Of a stretch of 64,000 nt of DNA, positions 16,317-25,586 are shown piece after piece (position 1 is the first letter of the stretch; each line of letters opens with the position of its first letter). Source of the DNA: an uncultured Bacilli bacterium (lineage in GTDB: Bacteria; Bacillota_I; Bacilli_A; RF39; UBA660); assembly GCA_934154785.1 (NCBI GenBank), contig CAKPGL010000001.1:186001-250000 (forward strand). The letters are read 5' to 3'. Both the position numbers and the translations under genes were made by a program. The notes beneath the pieces were generated by a model. That model saw nothing but the letters and a program-made list of their open reading frames with translations, searched no databases and was not told the DNA's origin.

Positions 16317-18548
16317 ATGGAAGGTAGTAAGAAATATTATAAATATATTGATATAATTCGTTTATTAGCGTGCATTTCTGTTTTGTTGTACCATTTAAAT
16401 ATATTAAAAGGTGGTTTTTTAGCGGTATGTACATTTTTTGTGTTGAGTGGTTATCTATCTTGTGTATCTGCTTTTAAAGAAGAAAAGTTTTCTTTTATTA
16501 AATATTATATTAATAGAATATTAAAACTTTATTTTCCTCTGGCATTAGTTACGTTTATATCACTAACTATTATTTCACTTTTTCCTAATATATTTTGGTT
16601 AAATTTAAAACCCGAAACAACATCTGTTTTATTAGGATATAATAACTTTTGGCAATTAAATGCTAATATGGATTATTTTGCCCGTCAAGCTAGTTCACCA
16701 TTTATTCATTTTTGGTATCTTGCTATACTTTTACAGTTTGATTTAATTTTTCCATTTATATTTGTAATTCTTCGTAAACTTGGTGATAAATTTCATAAAG
16801 CAATTCCTTGTATTATAACTTTTATTTTAGTACTTATTAGCACTTTCTATTTTTATAAAACTAGTTTAGATTCTAATATAATGTTTACTTATTATAATAC
16901 TTTTTCACGATTATTTTCTTTATTTTTTGGGGTAATGTTAGGTTTTATTCATAATTATTATGGTAGCATTATTCCTAAAATTTTAAAGAATAGTGTTATT
17001 AATAAAATTATATTTTACCTTTATTTATTAGCTTTAATAGTTTTATTTGTATATACTGATTTTAATTCTAAATACTTTGCTCTTAATATGATATTAAGTA
17101 CATTGATTACTTGTCGCTTATTAGATTATTCTTCATTAAATATAGGGGAATTTAAAACTATTATTGGTAAATTTATAAAATCATTATCAGATTGTAGTTA
17201 TGAAATATATTTATTACAATATCCTATAATATTTATTTTACAAAGTTTAAATATTGAAGGATATTTATACCTAATAATGGTAATGGCAATAACACTTTTA
17301 TTATCGTTCATACTTCATTATTTTCTTAATATGAAAGAAAATAGGGGTATAGTATTTAAATATGCTATATTTATGATTTTACTTTGTCTTACTTTATATG
17401 GTGTATATCAATATTATTTAGCGGTCGATCACACGAGTGAAATGAAAGAATTAGAAAAACAACTGGCTCAAAATACAGAATTGATTAAACAGAGTCAAGA
17501 AAATTATCAATTACAAGAAAAGCAAGATAATGAAGATTGGCTAAATACGTTAAAAGAATTAGAGAATGCTGAAAGTGCTATAGCAGGTATAGTAAGCAAT
17601 TTACAAGTAGTAGGCATTGGTGATTCTGTTATGTTGGGAGCTGTGCCAGACTTATATAATAAATTTCCTAATGGATATTTTGACGCTAAAGTATCACGCT
17701 TTACTTGGAATGGTAGCAAGGTAGTAAATGAACTAAAAGAACAAAATTTATTAGGTAATCCAGTCATTGTTCATTTAGGAACAAATGGTGATTGTTCAAC
17801 ATCTTGTAAGGCAGCTGTAATGGATAGTATTGGGGATAAAGAAGTTTATTGGATTAATACAACTAATTCAAATAAGACTAATGAAAACTTAGTAGAATTT
17901 GCTTCTATCTATAATAATCTTCATATAATAGATTGGAAAACTATTTCTACTGATCATGATGAATATTTTTATGCTGATAAAATTCATTTAACTCCGAGTG
18001 GAAGAATAGCGTATACTAATGCTATATATGATGCTATATATGAAAATTATTTAAAAAAGTACATGGAACAAAAACAAGAAATTATAAACAAGCATGAACA
18101 AGAATTAAAAAATAAAATAAGTTTTTATGGTAATGAATTATTATTAAATTCTTTTGAATATTTAAATTCAGATTTTAAGAAAGCTCAATTTAATATAGAT
18201 AAAGATTTTAGTTATGATTCTTTGGTACAAAGTGTTAACAATTCTATCCAAAAAAATACTTTAGAGTATAATGTAGTATTTATATTTGATAGTAATTTTA
18301 ATTTAACAAACGAAGAATATAATAATTTAATAAATCTATGTACGGGACATAAAATTTATTTTATCTCTACAAACAAAGATATTACAAATATGTTTGTAAA
18401 AGATATTGATAACTTAGTTACAGTTGATTTTTATACATTTATTCAAGATAACCCTGAGTATTTGATGCCTGATAAAATTCATTTAACTAAGTCTGGCAAT
18501 GAACAATTAAGTAATTTATTAAAAAATACTATTATTTTAAGAAAGTAA
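16317..18548 (+). CDS. OatA-like acyltransferase with two SGNH domains
   Basis: 743 residues. Acyltransferase-3 membrane domain (1-370, about ten helices, YKYIDIIRLLACISVLLYHL start), a coiled-coil linker (about 375-415), SGNH domain 1 (about 423-575) with GIGDSVML Ser437, GTNGD, and Asp554/His557 in DKIHLT, then a second SGNH-like domain (about 590-743). Domain 2 keeps DKIHLT (Asp719/His722), but its first block is GNELLL rather than GDS and the GTN block is DSN, so it is probably inactive. OatA-type enzymes O-acetylate peptidoglycan and give lysozyme resistance; the substrate here is inferred. About 190 bases of AT-rich DNA precede it, with a TATAAT and SD AGAGGT. Confidence 0.85.
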   Translation: MEGSKKYYKYIDIIRLLACISVLLYHLNILKGGFLAVCTFFVLSGYLSCVSAFKEEKFSFIKYYINRILKLYFPLALVTFISLTIISLFPNIFWLNLKPETTSVLLGYNNFWQLNANMDYFARQASSPFIHFWYLAILLQFDLIFPFIFVILRKLGDKFHKAIPCIITFILVLISTFYFYKTSLDSNIMFTYYNTFSRLFSLFFGVMLGFIHNYYGSIIPKILKNSVINKIIFYLYLLALIVLFVYTDFNSKYFALNMILSTLITCRLLDYSSLNIGEFKTIIGKFIKSLSDCSYEIYLLQYPIIFILQSLNIEGYLYLIMVMAITLLLSFILHYFLNMKENRGIVFKYAIFMILLCLTLYGVYQYYLAVDHTSEMKELEKQLAQNTELIKQSQENYQLQEKQDNEDWLNTLKELENAESAIAGIVSNLQVVGIGDSVMLGAVPDLYNKFPNGYFDAKVSRFTWNGSKVVNELKEQNLLGNPVIVHLGTNGDCSTSCKAAVMDSIGDKEVYWINTTNSNKTNENLVEFASIYNNLHIIDWKTISTDHDEYFYADKIHLTPSGRIAYTNAIYDAIYENYLKKYMEQKQEIINKHEQELKNKISFYGNELLLNSFEYLNSDFKKAQFNIDKDFSYDSLVQSVNNSIQKNTLEYNVVFIFDSNFNLTNEEYNNLINLCTGHKIYFISTNKDITNMFVKDIDNLVTVDFYTFIQDNPEYLMPDKIHLTKSGNEQLSNLLKNTIILRK

Positions 18549-18558
18549 TAAAAAGGTA

Positions 18559-18603
18559 TTGAAATTATAAAACTTTTGTATTATACTGAGCGCGGTGATA
18601 GGA
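18559..18603 (+). promoter_or_regulatory. Promoter of rdgB with SD at transcript start
   Basis: TTGAAA (18559-18564), 17 bases, TATACT (18582-18587), 6 bases, GGTGATAGGA, ATG 18604. Confidence 0.65.
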
Positions 18604-19185
18604 ATGAAAGAAATAGTTTTAGCGTCAAATAATAAACATAAGATTAGAGAAATTAAAGAAATACTAGACAATGTAGATATTTTAACTTTAAATGATATAG
18701 GATTTCATGATGAAATTGAAGAAAATGGTAATACGTTTTTAGAAAACGCTTTGATAAAAGCTCGTACTATTAGTAAATTTTTAAGAACTAAAAATATTAA
18801 TTGTGATGTTCTTGCAGATGATAGTGGTCTATGTTGTATTGCTATAAATTTAGAACCAGGTATATATAGTGCTAGATATTCTGGTGTACATGATGCTGTT
18901 AAAGAAAATAGAGACAAACTTATTAAAAACTTAATTGGAAAAGATAAAACAGCTTATTTTAATTGTACTATAGTTTTATATCATCCTGATGACACTTATG
19001 AATATAGTGAAGGTAAAACGTATGGCAAAATAATAGATAAAGAGATAGGAGATACTTCTTTTGGTTATGATTGTATATTTCTTTCTGATGATTTGAATAA
19101 AACATTTGGTGAAGCATCAGAGGAAGACAAAAATAAAGTATCTCATCGTTATAGAGCATTACAAAAAATAAAAAAGTATATTTAA
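18604..19185 (+). CDS. rdgB: Non-canonical purine NTP pyrophosphatase (RdgB/HAM1)
   Basis: 193 residues, normal family length. Motifs: IVLASNNKHKIREIKEIL at the start, LADDSGLCCIAINLEPGIYSARYSG, the SFGYDCIFLSDD segment and SHRYRAL near the end. It hydrolyses ITP, dITP and XTP to monophosphates to keep them out of nucleic acids. Start placed at ATG 18604, because GTG at 18595 is part of the SD. Terminator directly downstream. Confidence 0.95.
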   Translation: MKEIVLASNNKHKIREIKEILDNVDILTLNDIGFHDEIEENGNTFLENALIKARTISKFLRTKNINCDVLADDSGLCCIAINLEPGIYSARYSGVHDAVKENRDKLIKNLIGKDKTAYFNCTIVLYHPDDTYEYSEGKTYGKIIDKEIGDTSFGYDCIFLSDDLNKTFGEASEEDKNKVSHRYRALQKIKKYI

Positions 19186-19191
19186 CAAAAG

Positions 19192-19221
19192 AACTATGTT
19201 ACTTAATGACATAGTTTTTTT
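19192..19221 (+). terminator. Terminator of rdgB
   Basis: AACTATGT/ACATAGTT eight-pair stem, loop TACTTAATG, T run. Confidence 0.85.
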
Positions 19222-19440
19222 GTATAATAGGAAATTCATCGGTAAAGAGTAAACAAAATAGAAAAAAATCTAGGGGTTTGTCAACAGTCTGAGCAAATAT
19301 TATTTGCTTTTGTTCTGAAATTATTGTGAATCTTAGTAAATTATGCAATTAAATCTTTTAATAAAATTATAAATTATGGTATAATGTCTGTGATAAGTGT
19401 TACGATTTATTCGTAAACAGTTTGAAAGAGGGAGTTTTAA
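19222..19440 (+). promoter_or_regulatory. Upstream region of the double-thioredoxin operon
   Basis: About 220 bases without a gene. It holds an AGCAAAT/ATTTGCT hairpin with TTTT (19292-19311), an extended -10 promoter TGGTATAAT (TATAAT 19380-19385) without a clear -35, and a leader with a small TTACGA/TCGTAA hairpin before the SD GAGGGAG. Confidence 0.5.
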
Positions 19441-20235
19441 ATGAATGAAAAATCAAAAATCTATATAGTATTTGCTGTTATTGTTGCGTTAGTTTTAGTT
19501 GTTGTTGGATACAATATTGAACTATCTAATAAAAGTAAAAAAGTATATGAAGAGTTTACTACTAATTTTACTAGCGAAGATGAAAAAATCATTTTTATAG
19601 GCCGTGAAGGTTGTTCTTGGTGTCAATTATTTAGACCAATTTTTGACTATTACTCTAAAAAATATGAAATTTCTTATACTTATATTGATACTGATAAATT
19701 AGTAAAAAGAGATTTTAATAAAATATTAAAGGATATTAATGTTTCATCTAATGACTTTGGTACACCTTTAGTTGTATTTACTAAAAATGGTGAAGTTGTA
19801 GAAACTATTAATGGTTATGTTGATGAAAAAAAATTATTAGAAATTTTCCAAGGTCAAAATTTAGTTGCTGAAAGTGAAAAAGTTGAATTAAATTATTTAG
19901 ATTTTAATTCTTTAAAGAAAGTAATTAAAGGCAAAGAAAAATCAGTTATTGTAATAGGTCAAACACGCTGTCCTTATTGCATTAGATTTAAACCAATTTT
20001 AATGGATGCTGTAGATAATAATGGTGCTAAGATATATTATATGAATTATGATGAAATAACTGAACAAAGTGAGATAAAAGAGTATTTAAGTGGATTTGAA
20101 GAATTCCAAGGTGATTGGGGTACACCACTTACAATCGTAGTACAAAATGGTAAAATAATTGCCACTTTAGATGGTTATACAGAATCATCTATATTTATAA
20201 ATTTCTTAAAAGAAAATAAGTTAATAAAGGAGTAA
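19441..20235 (+). CDS. Membrane-anchored protein with two thioredoxin domains
   Basis: 264 residues. N-terminal membrane helix (7-25), thioredoxin domain 1 (about 35-138) with active site Cys58-Ser-Trp-Cys61 and cis-Pro context FGTPLVV, and domain 2 (about 150-262) with Cys177-Pro-Tyr-Cys180 and WGTPLTI. Both halves share the KNG/QNG-DGY layout, so the protein arose by internal duplication. Both domains face outside if the anchor is N-in. Likely an extracytoplasmic thiol oxidoreductase; oxidase or reductase direction cannot be read. The Cys-rich secreted proteins at 13-15 kb could be substrates (inference). Confidence 0.82.
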   Translation: MNEKSKIYIVFAVIVALVLVVVGYNIELSNKSKKVYEEFTTNFTSEDEKIIFIGREGCSWCQLFRPIFDYYSKKYEISYTYIDTDKLVKRDFNKILKDINVSSNDFGTPLVVFTKNGEVVETINGYVDEKKLLEIFQGQNLVAESEKVELNYLDFNSLKKVIKGKEKSVIVIGQTRCPYCIRFKPILMDAVDNNGAKIYYMNYDEITEQSEIKEYLSGFEEFQGDWGTPLTIVVQNGKIIATLDGYTESSIFINFLKENKLIKE

Positions 20236-20239
20236 TATT

Positions 20240-20686
20240 ATGTCAAACGTTTATGAAAAAGTAAAAGAATTTAAAAGTAAATATCCTATGACTGTAGCAT
20301 GGCGTTTAAAACAACACTGTAAAATTGTTGATTTACATCTAAACCCAGATGAAGAAGTTGTTTATGCTTTTGCTGCTCAAAAAAATGATAACCCACTTGA
20401 TATTATTACATCTTCTGTTATAGCATTAACTAACAAAAGAATTGTTATAGCACAAAAAAGAATGGTATTTGGTTATTTCTTTAAAAGTATCACACCAGAT
20501 ATGTTTAATGATTTAACTGTTAAAATGGGTCTTGTTTGGGGTAAAGTATATATTGATACTGTAAAAGAATTTGTTTGCTTATCAAATATTCAAAGAGAAG
20601 CTTTACCAGAAATAGAAACCGCTATTACAGCTTATATGATGGAAGAAAAGAAAAAATATGGTTTAAGAGAAGAAGAAGCATCCTAG
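20240..20686 (+). CDS. YokE-like bacterial PH domain protein
   Basis: 148 residues, soluble. A helical start (VYEKVKEFKSKYPMTVAWRLKQ) is followed by a PH-like beta barrel (about 30-130; EEVVYAFAAQ, SVIALTNKRIVIAQKRMVFGYFFKSITPDMFNDLTVKMGLVWGKVYIDT-type strands). This matches YokE/bPH domains of Bacilli, function unknown. It follows the double-thioredoxin gene by four bases in the same operon. Confidence 0.72.
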   Translation: MSNVYEKVKEFKSKYPMTVAWRLKQHCKIVDLHLNPDEEVVYAFAAQKNDNPLDIITSSVIALTNKRIVIAQKRMVFGYFFKSITPDMFNDLTVKMGLVWGKVYIDTVKEFVCLSNIQREALPEIETAITAYMMEEKKKYGLREEEAS

Positions 20687-20698
20687 AGATGTTTTTTC

Positions 20699-20743
20699 TT
20701 GTCAAAATATAAAAAAAATATTACAATAAAATTGGTGGTAATA
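20699..20743 (+). promoter_or_regulatory. Internal promoter with SD at transcript start
   Basis: TTGTCA (20699-20704), 17 bases, TACAAT (20722-20727), 6 bases, GGTGG (20734-20738), ATG 20744. Confidence 0.65.
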
Positions 20744-22018
20744 ATGAAACGTATGTTAACAATGATATGCTTAATGGTAATTTGTTATCTTGCTTTAATA
20801 TATGGCTATAGATTTTATGGTAAAGGTCATAATTATAAATATACTATTTCTAGTAATGATGAAATAGAAATTAATGAAATATTTAACAATAGTAAAGAAA
20901 GTGCTAATTACTATTTTGAAGTTAAAATTAAAGATGATATTTTTGACTTTCAAACTTATGAAAATTTTAATAAAAAATCCAAAATTATTAAAAATGTTTA
21001 TAATTATTCAGATGAAAAATATACTTGTATGCTACCAATATTTGTGGGTAATAAAATTATTTCAGATATATTATGTTTAAATAAAGAGAATAACTATTTA
21101 TACTATTATAATAATTTAAAAGGTATGAATACTGATTTAGATGCTTTTGCAGATAGTCTAATTGAAACAGGATATAATGTTCAAAATTGGATAGATAATA
21201 GTGACTATAAAGAAGAAAATAATATAAAATATTATTCCGATAATTTAGATACTGATGATTATATATTAGTAACTAATTATAAAGGTGTATTACTTACTAA
21301 TAAAAAAATCAAAAAAATTAATAATATTAACCTTTTTACTAGTGATGTGTATGCCAAAAAGATCGACTTTGTCTATCAAAATAAATATGTAGTTGCGGAT
21401 TATACTAAAAAATTTCGTTTTCATGAATTCTATGTTATAGATATAGTTAATGGCACAAAAACAGTAATTACTTCTAGTAATGAAATATCTTTTGATTCTT
21501 ATATACAAGGTATGATTGATGATAAGGTATATTTATTTGATAAGGCTTCAAAAAAACAATATGAATTTAATATGAAAAATAATACTATTAAAGAAATTGG
21601 GAATGAAACTACAGGCGTAAAAATATATAATAATGAAACCAATGATTGGAATAAAGTACCCGCCATTAAAGCAGTAAATGAGGAGTTATTGTTTACTAAA
21701 GACGGTAATAATGTATCAGTCGAAGGTTACGCTAAAGTAGATAAAATGGGTGATGATAAACAAGGATATTATTTCTATTATAAAAAAGTGGATGATAAAT
21801 ATTTAGTATATCGTGCTAATAATCAAAATAAATCTCAATTAACATATTTATTTACAACATCTAAAATTGATGACATAATTTATTTTTCCGATTCAGTTTA
21901 TTTTGTTGATGGAGAATTTATTAAGAGATATTCTGATAAACAAGGTGTAAGAAATATCATTAGTTATAGTGAACTTAAATTCAATGATAATTTATATTTT
22001 TATGTTTATAAAAAATAA
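20744..22018 (+). CDS. Membrane-anchored extracellular protein, unknown
   Basis: 424 residues. One N-terminal helix (about 3-22, MLTMICLMVICYLALIYGY) and a large Tyr/Asn-rich domain with many short beta-strand repeats (DYILVTNYKG, HEFYVIDIVNGTKTVI, QGYYFYYKKVDDKYLVYRA), which could be a beta-propeller. No catalytic motif seen. The start at 20744 follows the SD; upstream in-frame codons belong to the promoter. The patatin gene starts 13 bases later, with SD AAGGAGG overlapping this end. Confidence 0.65.
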   Translation: MKRMLTMICLMVICYLALIYGYRFYGKGHNYKYTISSNDEIEINEIFNNSKESANYYFEVKIKDDIFDFQTYENFNKKSKIIKNVYNYSDEKYTCMLPIFVGNKIISDILCLNKENNYLYYYNNLKGMNTDLDAFADSLIETGYNVQNWIDNSDYKEENNIKYYSDNLDTDDYILVTNYKGVLLTNKKIKKINNINLFTSDVYAKKIDFVYQNKYVVADYTKKFRFHEFYVIDIVNGTKTVITSSNEISFDSYIQGMIDDKVYLFDKASKKQYEFNMKNNTIKEIGNETTGVKIYNNETNDWNKVPAIKAVNEELLFTKDGNNVSVEGYAKVDKMGDDKQGYYFYYKKVDDKYLVYRANNQNKSQLTYLFTTSKIDDIIYFSDSVYFVDGEFIKRYSDKQGVRNIISYSELKFNDNLYFYVYKK

Positions 22019-22031
22019 GGAGGTAAAATTT

Positions 22032-23276
22032 ATGGAAAAAACGGCGATAGTACTATCGGGTGGAGGCTCTTGTGGTGCATATGAAATGGGTGTATGGAAA
22101 GCATTACGTCGTTTAGGTATTGATTATCAAATAGTGACTGGTGTATCAGTTGGAGCTTTAAATGGTTTTTTAATGGTCCAAAATGATTATAAAATAGCGT
22201 ATAAAATGTGGTCTAATGTAAGTTATGATTTATTATTTGATAATTTTATTAGCACTAATGATAAAAATTTAACTAATACAGATATTTATATGAAATATGT
22301 TAATGGCTTTTTAGAAAATGGCGGTATGGATATTACAAAATTAGAACTTGCTGTCACTAACTTGTTTGATGAAAATAAATTCTATGACTCTAATATAGAC
22401 TTCGGAATAATGGTTTACAATCTATCTGAACTAAAATCAGAAGCATTAACAAAAAGTGAGATCCCAAAAGATAAAGCTAAAGATTATATTATTGCATCCG
22501 CTACTTGTTTCCCAGCTTTTAAAATAAAAGAAATAGGGGATAAAAAATATATAGACGGTGGTTATGGTGATAACTTGCCAATTAATTTAGCAATTAAAAT
22601 GGGCGCTACTAAAATAATTGCGGTTGACTTAGGTCAAGTAGGTTTTAAAAAAACTCCAAAACAAGATAATGTAGAAATAAATTATATCCGTCCTAAAAAT
22701 GATATAGGTTCATTTCTTATTTTTGAAAAAAATCAGGCTCAAAAAAATATTTCCTATGGTTATAATGACACTATGAAAATGTATGGTGAATTAGTAGGAA
22801 GTAAATTTACCTTTTATAAATTTGGGTATAAATTTTTTACTAAACAAATTAACAAGAAATTAAAACAATATATTAATCATATTGATAAGAATGTAAGTAA
22901 TAAACAATTTAGTAAAATTAAATCTGAATTAACTAAGAAAGCCTTAAATGTTAATAATTTAGAAATTAATGACTTTTTAAATCAAAGTATTGATATTTTA
23001 GGAAGTGCTTTAAAAATAAATGATACTAAAATTTATTTCATTTATCAATTTAATGGCATTGTAAAAAGAAAATTTAAAAAAATTGAAGATCTTAATTATG
23101 ATCTTTTAACTAATAAAATAAAAAATAAACAAATTAGTAGTTTACTAGGCTCTAAATATATTGTAAAATATATTTATGAAAATTTAAAAGCCGATAAGAA
23201 TGCTGAATTAAGTTTATTATATGTACTATTTAAAAAAGAATTCTTAACGGCATTATATCTAATTTGTATTGAATAA
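22032..23276 (+). CDS. Patatin-like phospholipase
   Basis: 414 residues, cytoplasmic. Oxyanion loop GGGSCG (10-15), nucleophile Ser39 in GVSVG, and the Asp of the dyad, Asp175, in DGGYGDNLP. The C-terminal 200 residues are Lys/Asn-rich and without known domain. Predicted lipid acyl hydrolase (phospholipase A activity). Start at 22032 after GGAGG; the longer frame overlaps the previous gene and lacks an SD. Followed nine bases later by trpS. Confidence 0.9.
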   Translation: MEKTAIVLSGGGSCGAYEMGVWKALRRLGIDYQIVTGVSVGALNGFLMVQNDYKIAYKMWSNVSYDLLFDNFISTNDKNLTNTDIYMKYVNGFLENGGMDITKLELAVTNLFDENKFYDSNIDFGIMVYNLSELKSEALTKSEIPKDKAKDYIIASATCFPAFKIKEIGDKKYIDGGYGDNLPINLAIKMGATKIIAVDLGQVGFKKTPKQDNVEINYIRPKNDIGSFLIFEKNQAQKNISYGYNDTMKMYGELVGSKFTFYKFGYKFFTKQINKKLKQYINHIDKNVSNKQFSKIKSELTKKALNVNNLEINDFLNQSIDILGSALKINDTKIYFIYQFNGIVKRKFKKIEDLNYDLLTNKIKNKQISSLLGSKYIVKYIYENLKADKNAELSLLYVLFKKEFLTALYLICIE

Positions 23277-23285
23277 GGAGGAATT

Positions 23286-24299
23286 ATGGATAAGAAAATA
23301 ATACTAACAGGAATTAGACCAACTGGGAAATTACATTTAGGACACTATTTTGGTGCTATTCAAAACTGGGTAAAACTTCAAGATGAATATAATTCATTTT
23401 TTGAAATTGCTGATGTACAAGCTTTAACAGATAATTTTAATAATCCTACTAAAGTACGTGAAAATGTACACGAGATTACTATGGACTTACTAGCTTGTGG
23501 AATAGATCCTAATAAAGCAACTATATTTATTCAATCTATGATTCCTGAGATAGCAGAGTTAACAGTTTATTATTCAAATTTAGTTACAATGGCTAGATTA
23601 TATAGAAACCCTACTGTTAAAACAGAAATAAGTCAGAAAAAGGCTTTATTTGGTAATTCTGGTGAAAGTGTAACTTATGGTTTTGTTGGTTACCCTGTAA
23701 GTCAGGCTGCTGACATAACAGCTTTTGAAGGAGAATGTGTTCCCGTTGGTGAAGATCAACTACCACTTATTGAACAATGTCGTGAAATAGTTAGAAAATT
23801 TAATTCTATATATGGAGATACATTAAAAGAACCTGAAGCGGTATTAAGTGAAAACAAACGTATTAAAGGATTAGATGGTAATGAAAAAATGGGAAAGAGT
23901 TTAGGAAACGCTATTTACTTAGCAGACTCTGAAGCAGAAATTAGTAAGAAGGTAATGTCTGCTGTTACAGACCCTAATAAAATAAAAAAAGATGATCCTG
24001 CCAATCCAGATATCTGTATGGTTTATTATTATCATAAGTTAATTAAAAATGATAATTTAGAAACAGTATGTACAGAATGTAAAAATGGTACTCGTGGTTG
24101 TGTAGCATGTAAAAAAGAATTAATTGCTAAAATGATGGAGTTTTTAAAACCAATTCAAGATAAACGTAAATATTATGAAGAACATTTAGATGAAGTAGAT
24201 AATATTTTAATTAATGGTACAAAGGCTGCACGAAAAAGAGCAACTTCTACAATGAAAAAAGTTAAAAAAAGCATGCAAATAGATTATTATGAAGAATAG
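23286..24299 (+). CDS. trpS: Tryptophanyl-tRNA synthetase
   Basis: 337 residues, class Ic synthetase. HIGH-like LHLGHYFGA (about 15-23), GEDQLPLIEQCREI, and the KMSKS loop as KMGKS (201-205). Near residues 259-273 CTECKNGTRGCVACK has four Cys in the arrangement seen in one TrpRS subgroup. It charges tRNA-Trp. The SD AAGGAGG overlaps the end of the patatin gene, so it is in that operon. Confidence 0.95.
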   Translation: MDKKIILTGIRPTGKLHLGHYFGAIQNWVKLQDEYNSFFEIADVQALTDNFNNPTKVRENVHEITMDLLACGIDPNKATIFIQSMIPEIAELTVYYSNLVTMARLYRNPTVKTEISQKKALFGNSGESVTYGFVGYPVSQAADITAFEGECVPVGEDQLPLIEQCREIVRKFNSIYGDTLKEPEAVLSENKRIKGLDGNEKMGKSLGNAIYLADSEAEISKKVMSAVTDPNKIKKDDPANPDICMVYYYHKLIKNDNLETVCTECKNGTRGCVACKKELIAKMMEFLKPIQDKRKYYEEHLDEVDNILINGTKAARKRATSTMKKVKKSMQIDYYEE

Positions 24300-24324
24300 A
24301 TTATTTATATTTCTATTCTTTTTT
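24293..24324 (+). terminator. Terminator of trpS
   Basis: AGAATAG/CTATTCT stem with 13-base loop and T run; the stop codon is inside it. The promoter of the next gene begins at once. Confidence 0.65.
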
Positions 24325-24347
24325 CATATATTATAATGGTGAATAAT

Positions 24348-25163
24348 ATGTATAATAATATTAAATTAATAATTAAGGGTTTTATAATTGGCCTCGGTAA
24401 AATAATACCTGGCGTAAGTGGCGCAGTACTTGCTATGATGTTAAATGTGTATGAACCAGCTTTAATAGCAATAGCAAATATAAAAACTAATTTTTATAAA
24501 AATATTAAGTATTTAGCTATGCTAGGCATAGGAATAATATTTGCAATTATTATAGGTAGTAAAGCTTTAATATTTTTTTTAGATAAATTTTATATTCAAA
24601 CAATGTTTATTTTTATAGGAATAATGTTAGCGGGTATTTCCCCAATTACTAAGGAACTTAACTTATCAGGTATAAAAGAAAAAATCATTATAATTTTTGT
24701 AGCGATATTATTTATATATATATCACTAATTCAGGTAAATAGTTTAACTAACAATAATTCTAACATACTTATATATTTTTTCTCTGGTATATTGGATGCT
24801 TTTTCTTCTATTGTTCCTGGTGTAAGTGGAACAGTACTTTTAATGATAGTTGGAACTTATAATAATATTATAAAAAGTTTTGCTAATGCTTTAAATATAT
24901 CATTACTTTTTAATAATTTGTTTATTTTAGTACCTTTTTTTATTGGAGTATTGATAGGGGGATATTTTATTTCTAAGTTAATAGCGTTTCTTTTTAAAAA
25001 ATATAGAAATATTACTTATTGCTGTATACTAGGTTTAATAATTGGTTCTCTAATTATTTTAATATTAAATATTGATATATTTAAATTTAATATTTTTACA
25101 ATATTTATTTCAATTATACTAGCTATTATATCTTTTGTTATTACTAAAAAAGTTAATATTTAA
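24348..25163 (+). CDS. DUF368 family polyprenyl-phosphate transporter (PopT-like)
   Basis: 271 residues with about eight membrane helices. The family repeat appears twice: IIPGVSGAVLAM near residue 20 and IVPGVSGTVLLMIVG near 155. DUF368 (PopT) proteins return undecaprenyl phosphate to the inner leaflet for wall synthesis. Start at 24348 after GGTGA; the ATG at 24336 overlaps the -10/SD. A TATAAT or TATATT lies just upstream. Confidence 0.88.
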   Translation: MYNNIKLIIKGFIIGLGKIIPGVSGAVLAMMLNVYEPALIAIANIKTNFYKNIKYLAMLGIGIIFAIIIGSKALIFFLDKFYIQTMFIFIGIMLAGISPITKELNLSGIKEKIIIIFVAILFIYISLIQVNSLTNNNSNILIYFFSGILDAFSSIVPGVSGTVLLMIVGTYNNIIKSFANALNISLLFNNLFILVPFFIGVLIGGYFISKLIAFLFKKYRNITYCCILGLIIGSLIILILNIDIFKFNIFTIFISIILAIISFVITKKVNI

Positions 25164-25197
25164 TAACTATAAACATAAAATAAATTGAGGTGAAAGC

Positions 25198-25530
25198 ATG
25201 GATAAAAAATTACCGGGAATTTACGCTAATAAGATAGATAAGAAATTTAGTAATAATGAAAGTGTTTATTATTCTGATTCTAGAAGTGAAAGAAATACTG
25301 TAAGTAAGACTGATGATAGTAGTCATAATGTTAATGGGTTAAATATTAATCAAAAGATAAATAATATTTTTAATTCTAATAAATATGTATATAAAGCTGA
25401 CGTGGTAATAACAACAAAAGAGGGTAAAGTAGTAAAAAAGATAATTGGACAAAATAAAACTCATTTAATAACTATAGAAAATGAGCTTATTCCTATTTCT
25501 AATATATTAGATATAGATTTTAATGAATAA
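25198..25530 (+). CDS. Small protein, unknown
   Basis: 110 residues, SD TTGAGGTGA. A disordered Ser/Asn-rich first half (to about 60) precedes a compact beta-rich second half (YKADVVITTKEGKVVKKIIGQNKTHLITIENE). No family recognised. It follows the PopT-like gene by 34 bases and ends at a bidirectional terminator facing the coat-protein gene. The disordered start with a folded end could suit a spore or surface protein, but there is no direct support. Confidence 0.6.
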   Translation: MDKKLPGIYANKIDKKFSNNESVYYSDSRSERNTVSKTDDSSHNVNGLNINQKINNIFNSNKYVYKADVVITTKEGKVVKKIIGQNKTHLITIENELIPISNILDIDFNE

Positions 25531-25580
25531 AGAGCCATAATGAAGAAACTAAATAGTAACTTCATCAATGGCTCTTTTTT
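25529..25580. terminator. Bidirectional terminator
   Basis: AAAGAGCCAT (25529-25538) pairs with ATGGCTCTTT (25568-25577), with inner TGAAG/CTTCA pairs; T and A tracts on either side. Confidence 0.88.
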
Positions 25581-25586
25581 GATTTA

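Noticed and set aside
19260..19310. End of an insertion sequence near GGGGTTTGTCAACAGTCTGA
   Set aside because: The segment looks like an IS terminus by memory only; no transposase remnant or partner inverted repeat was found.
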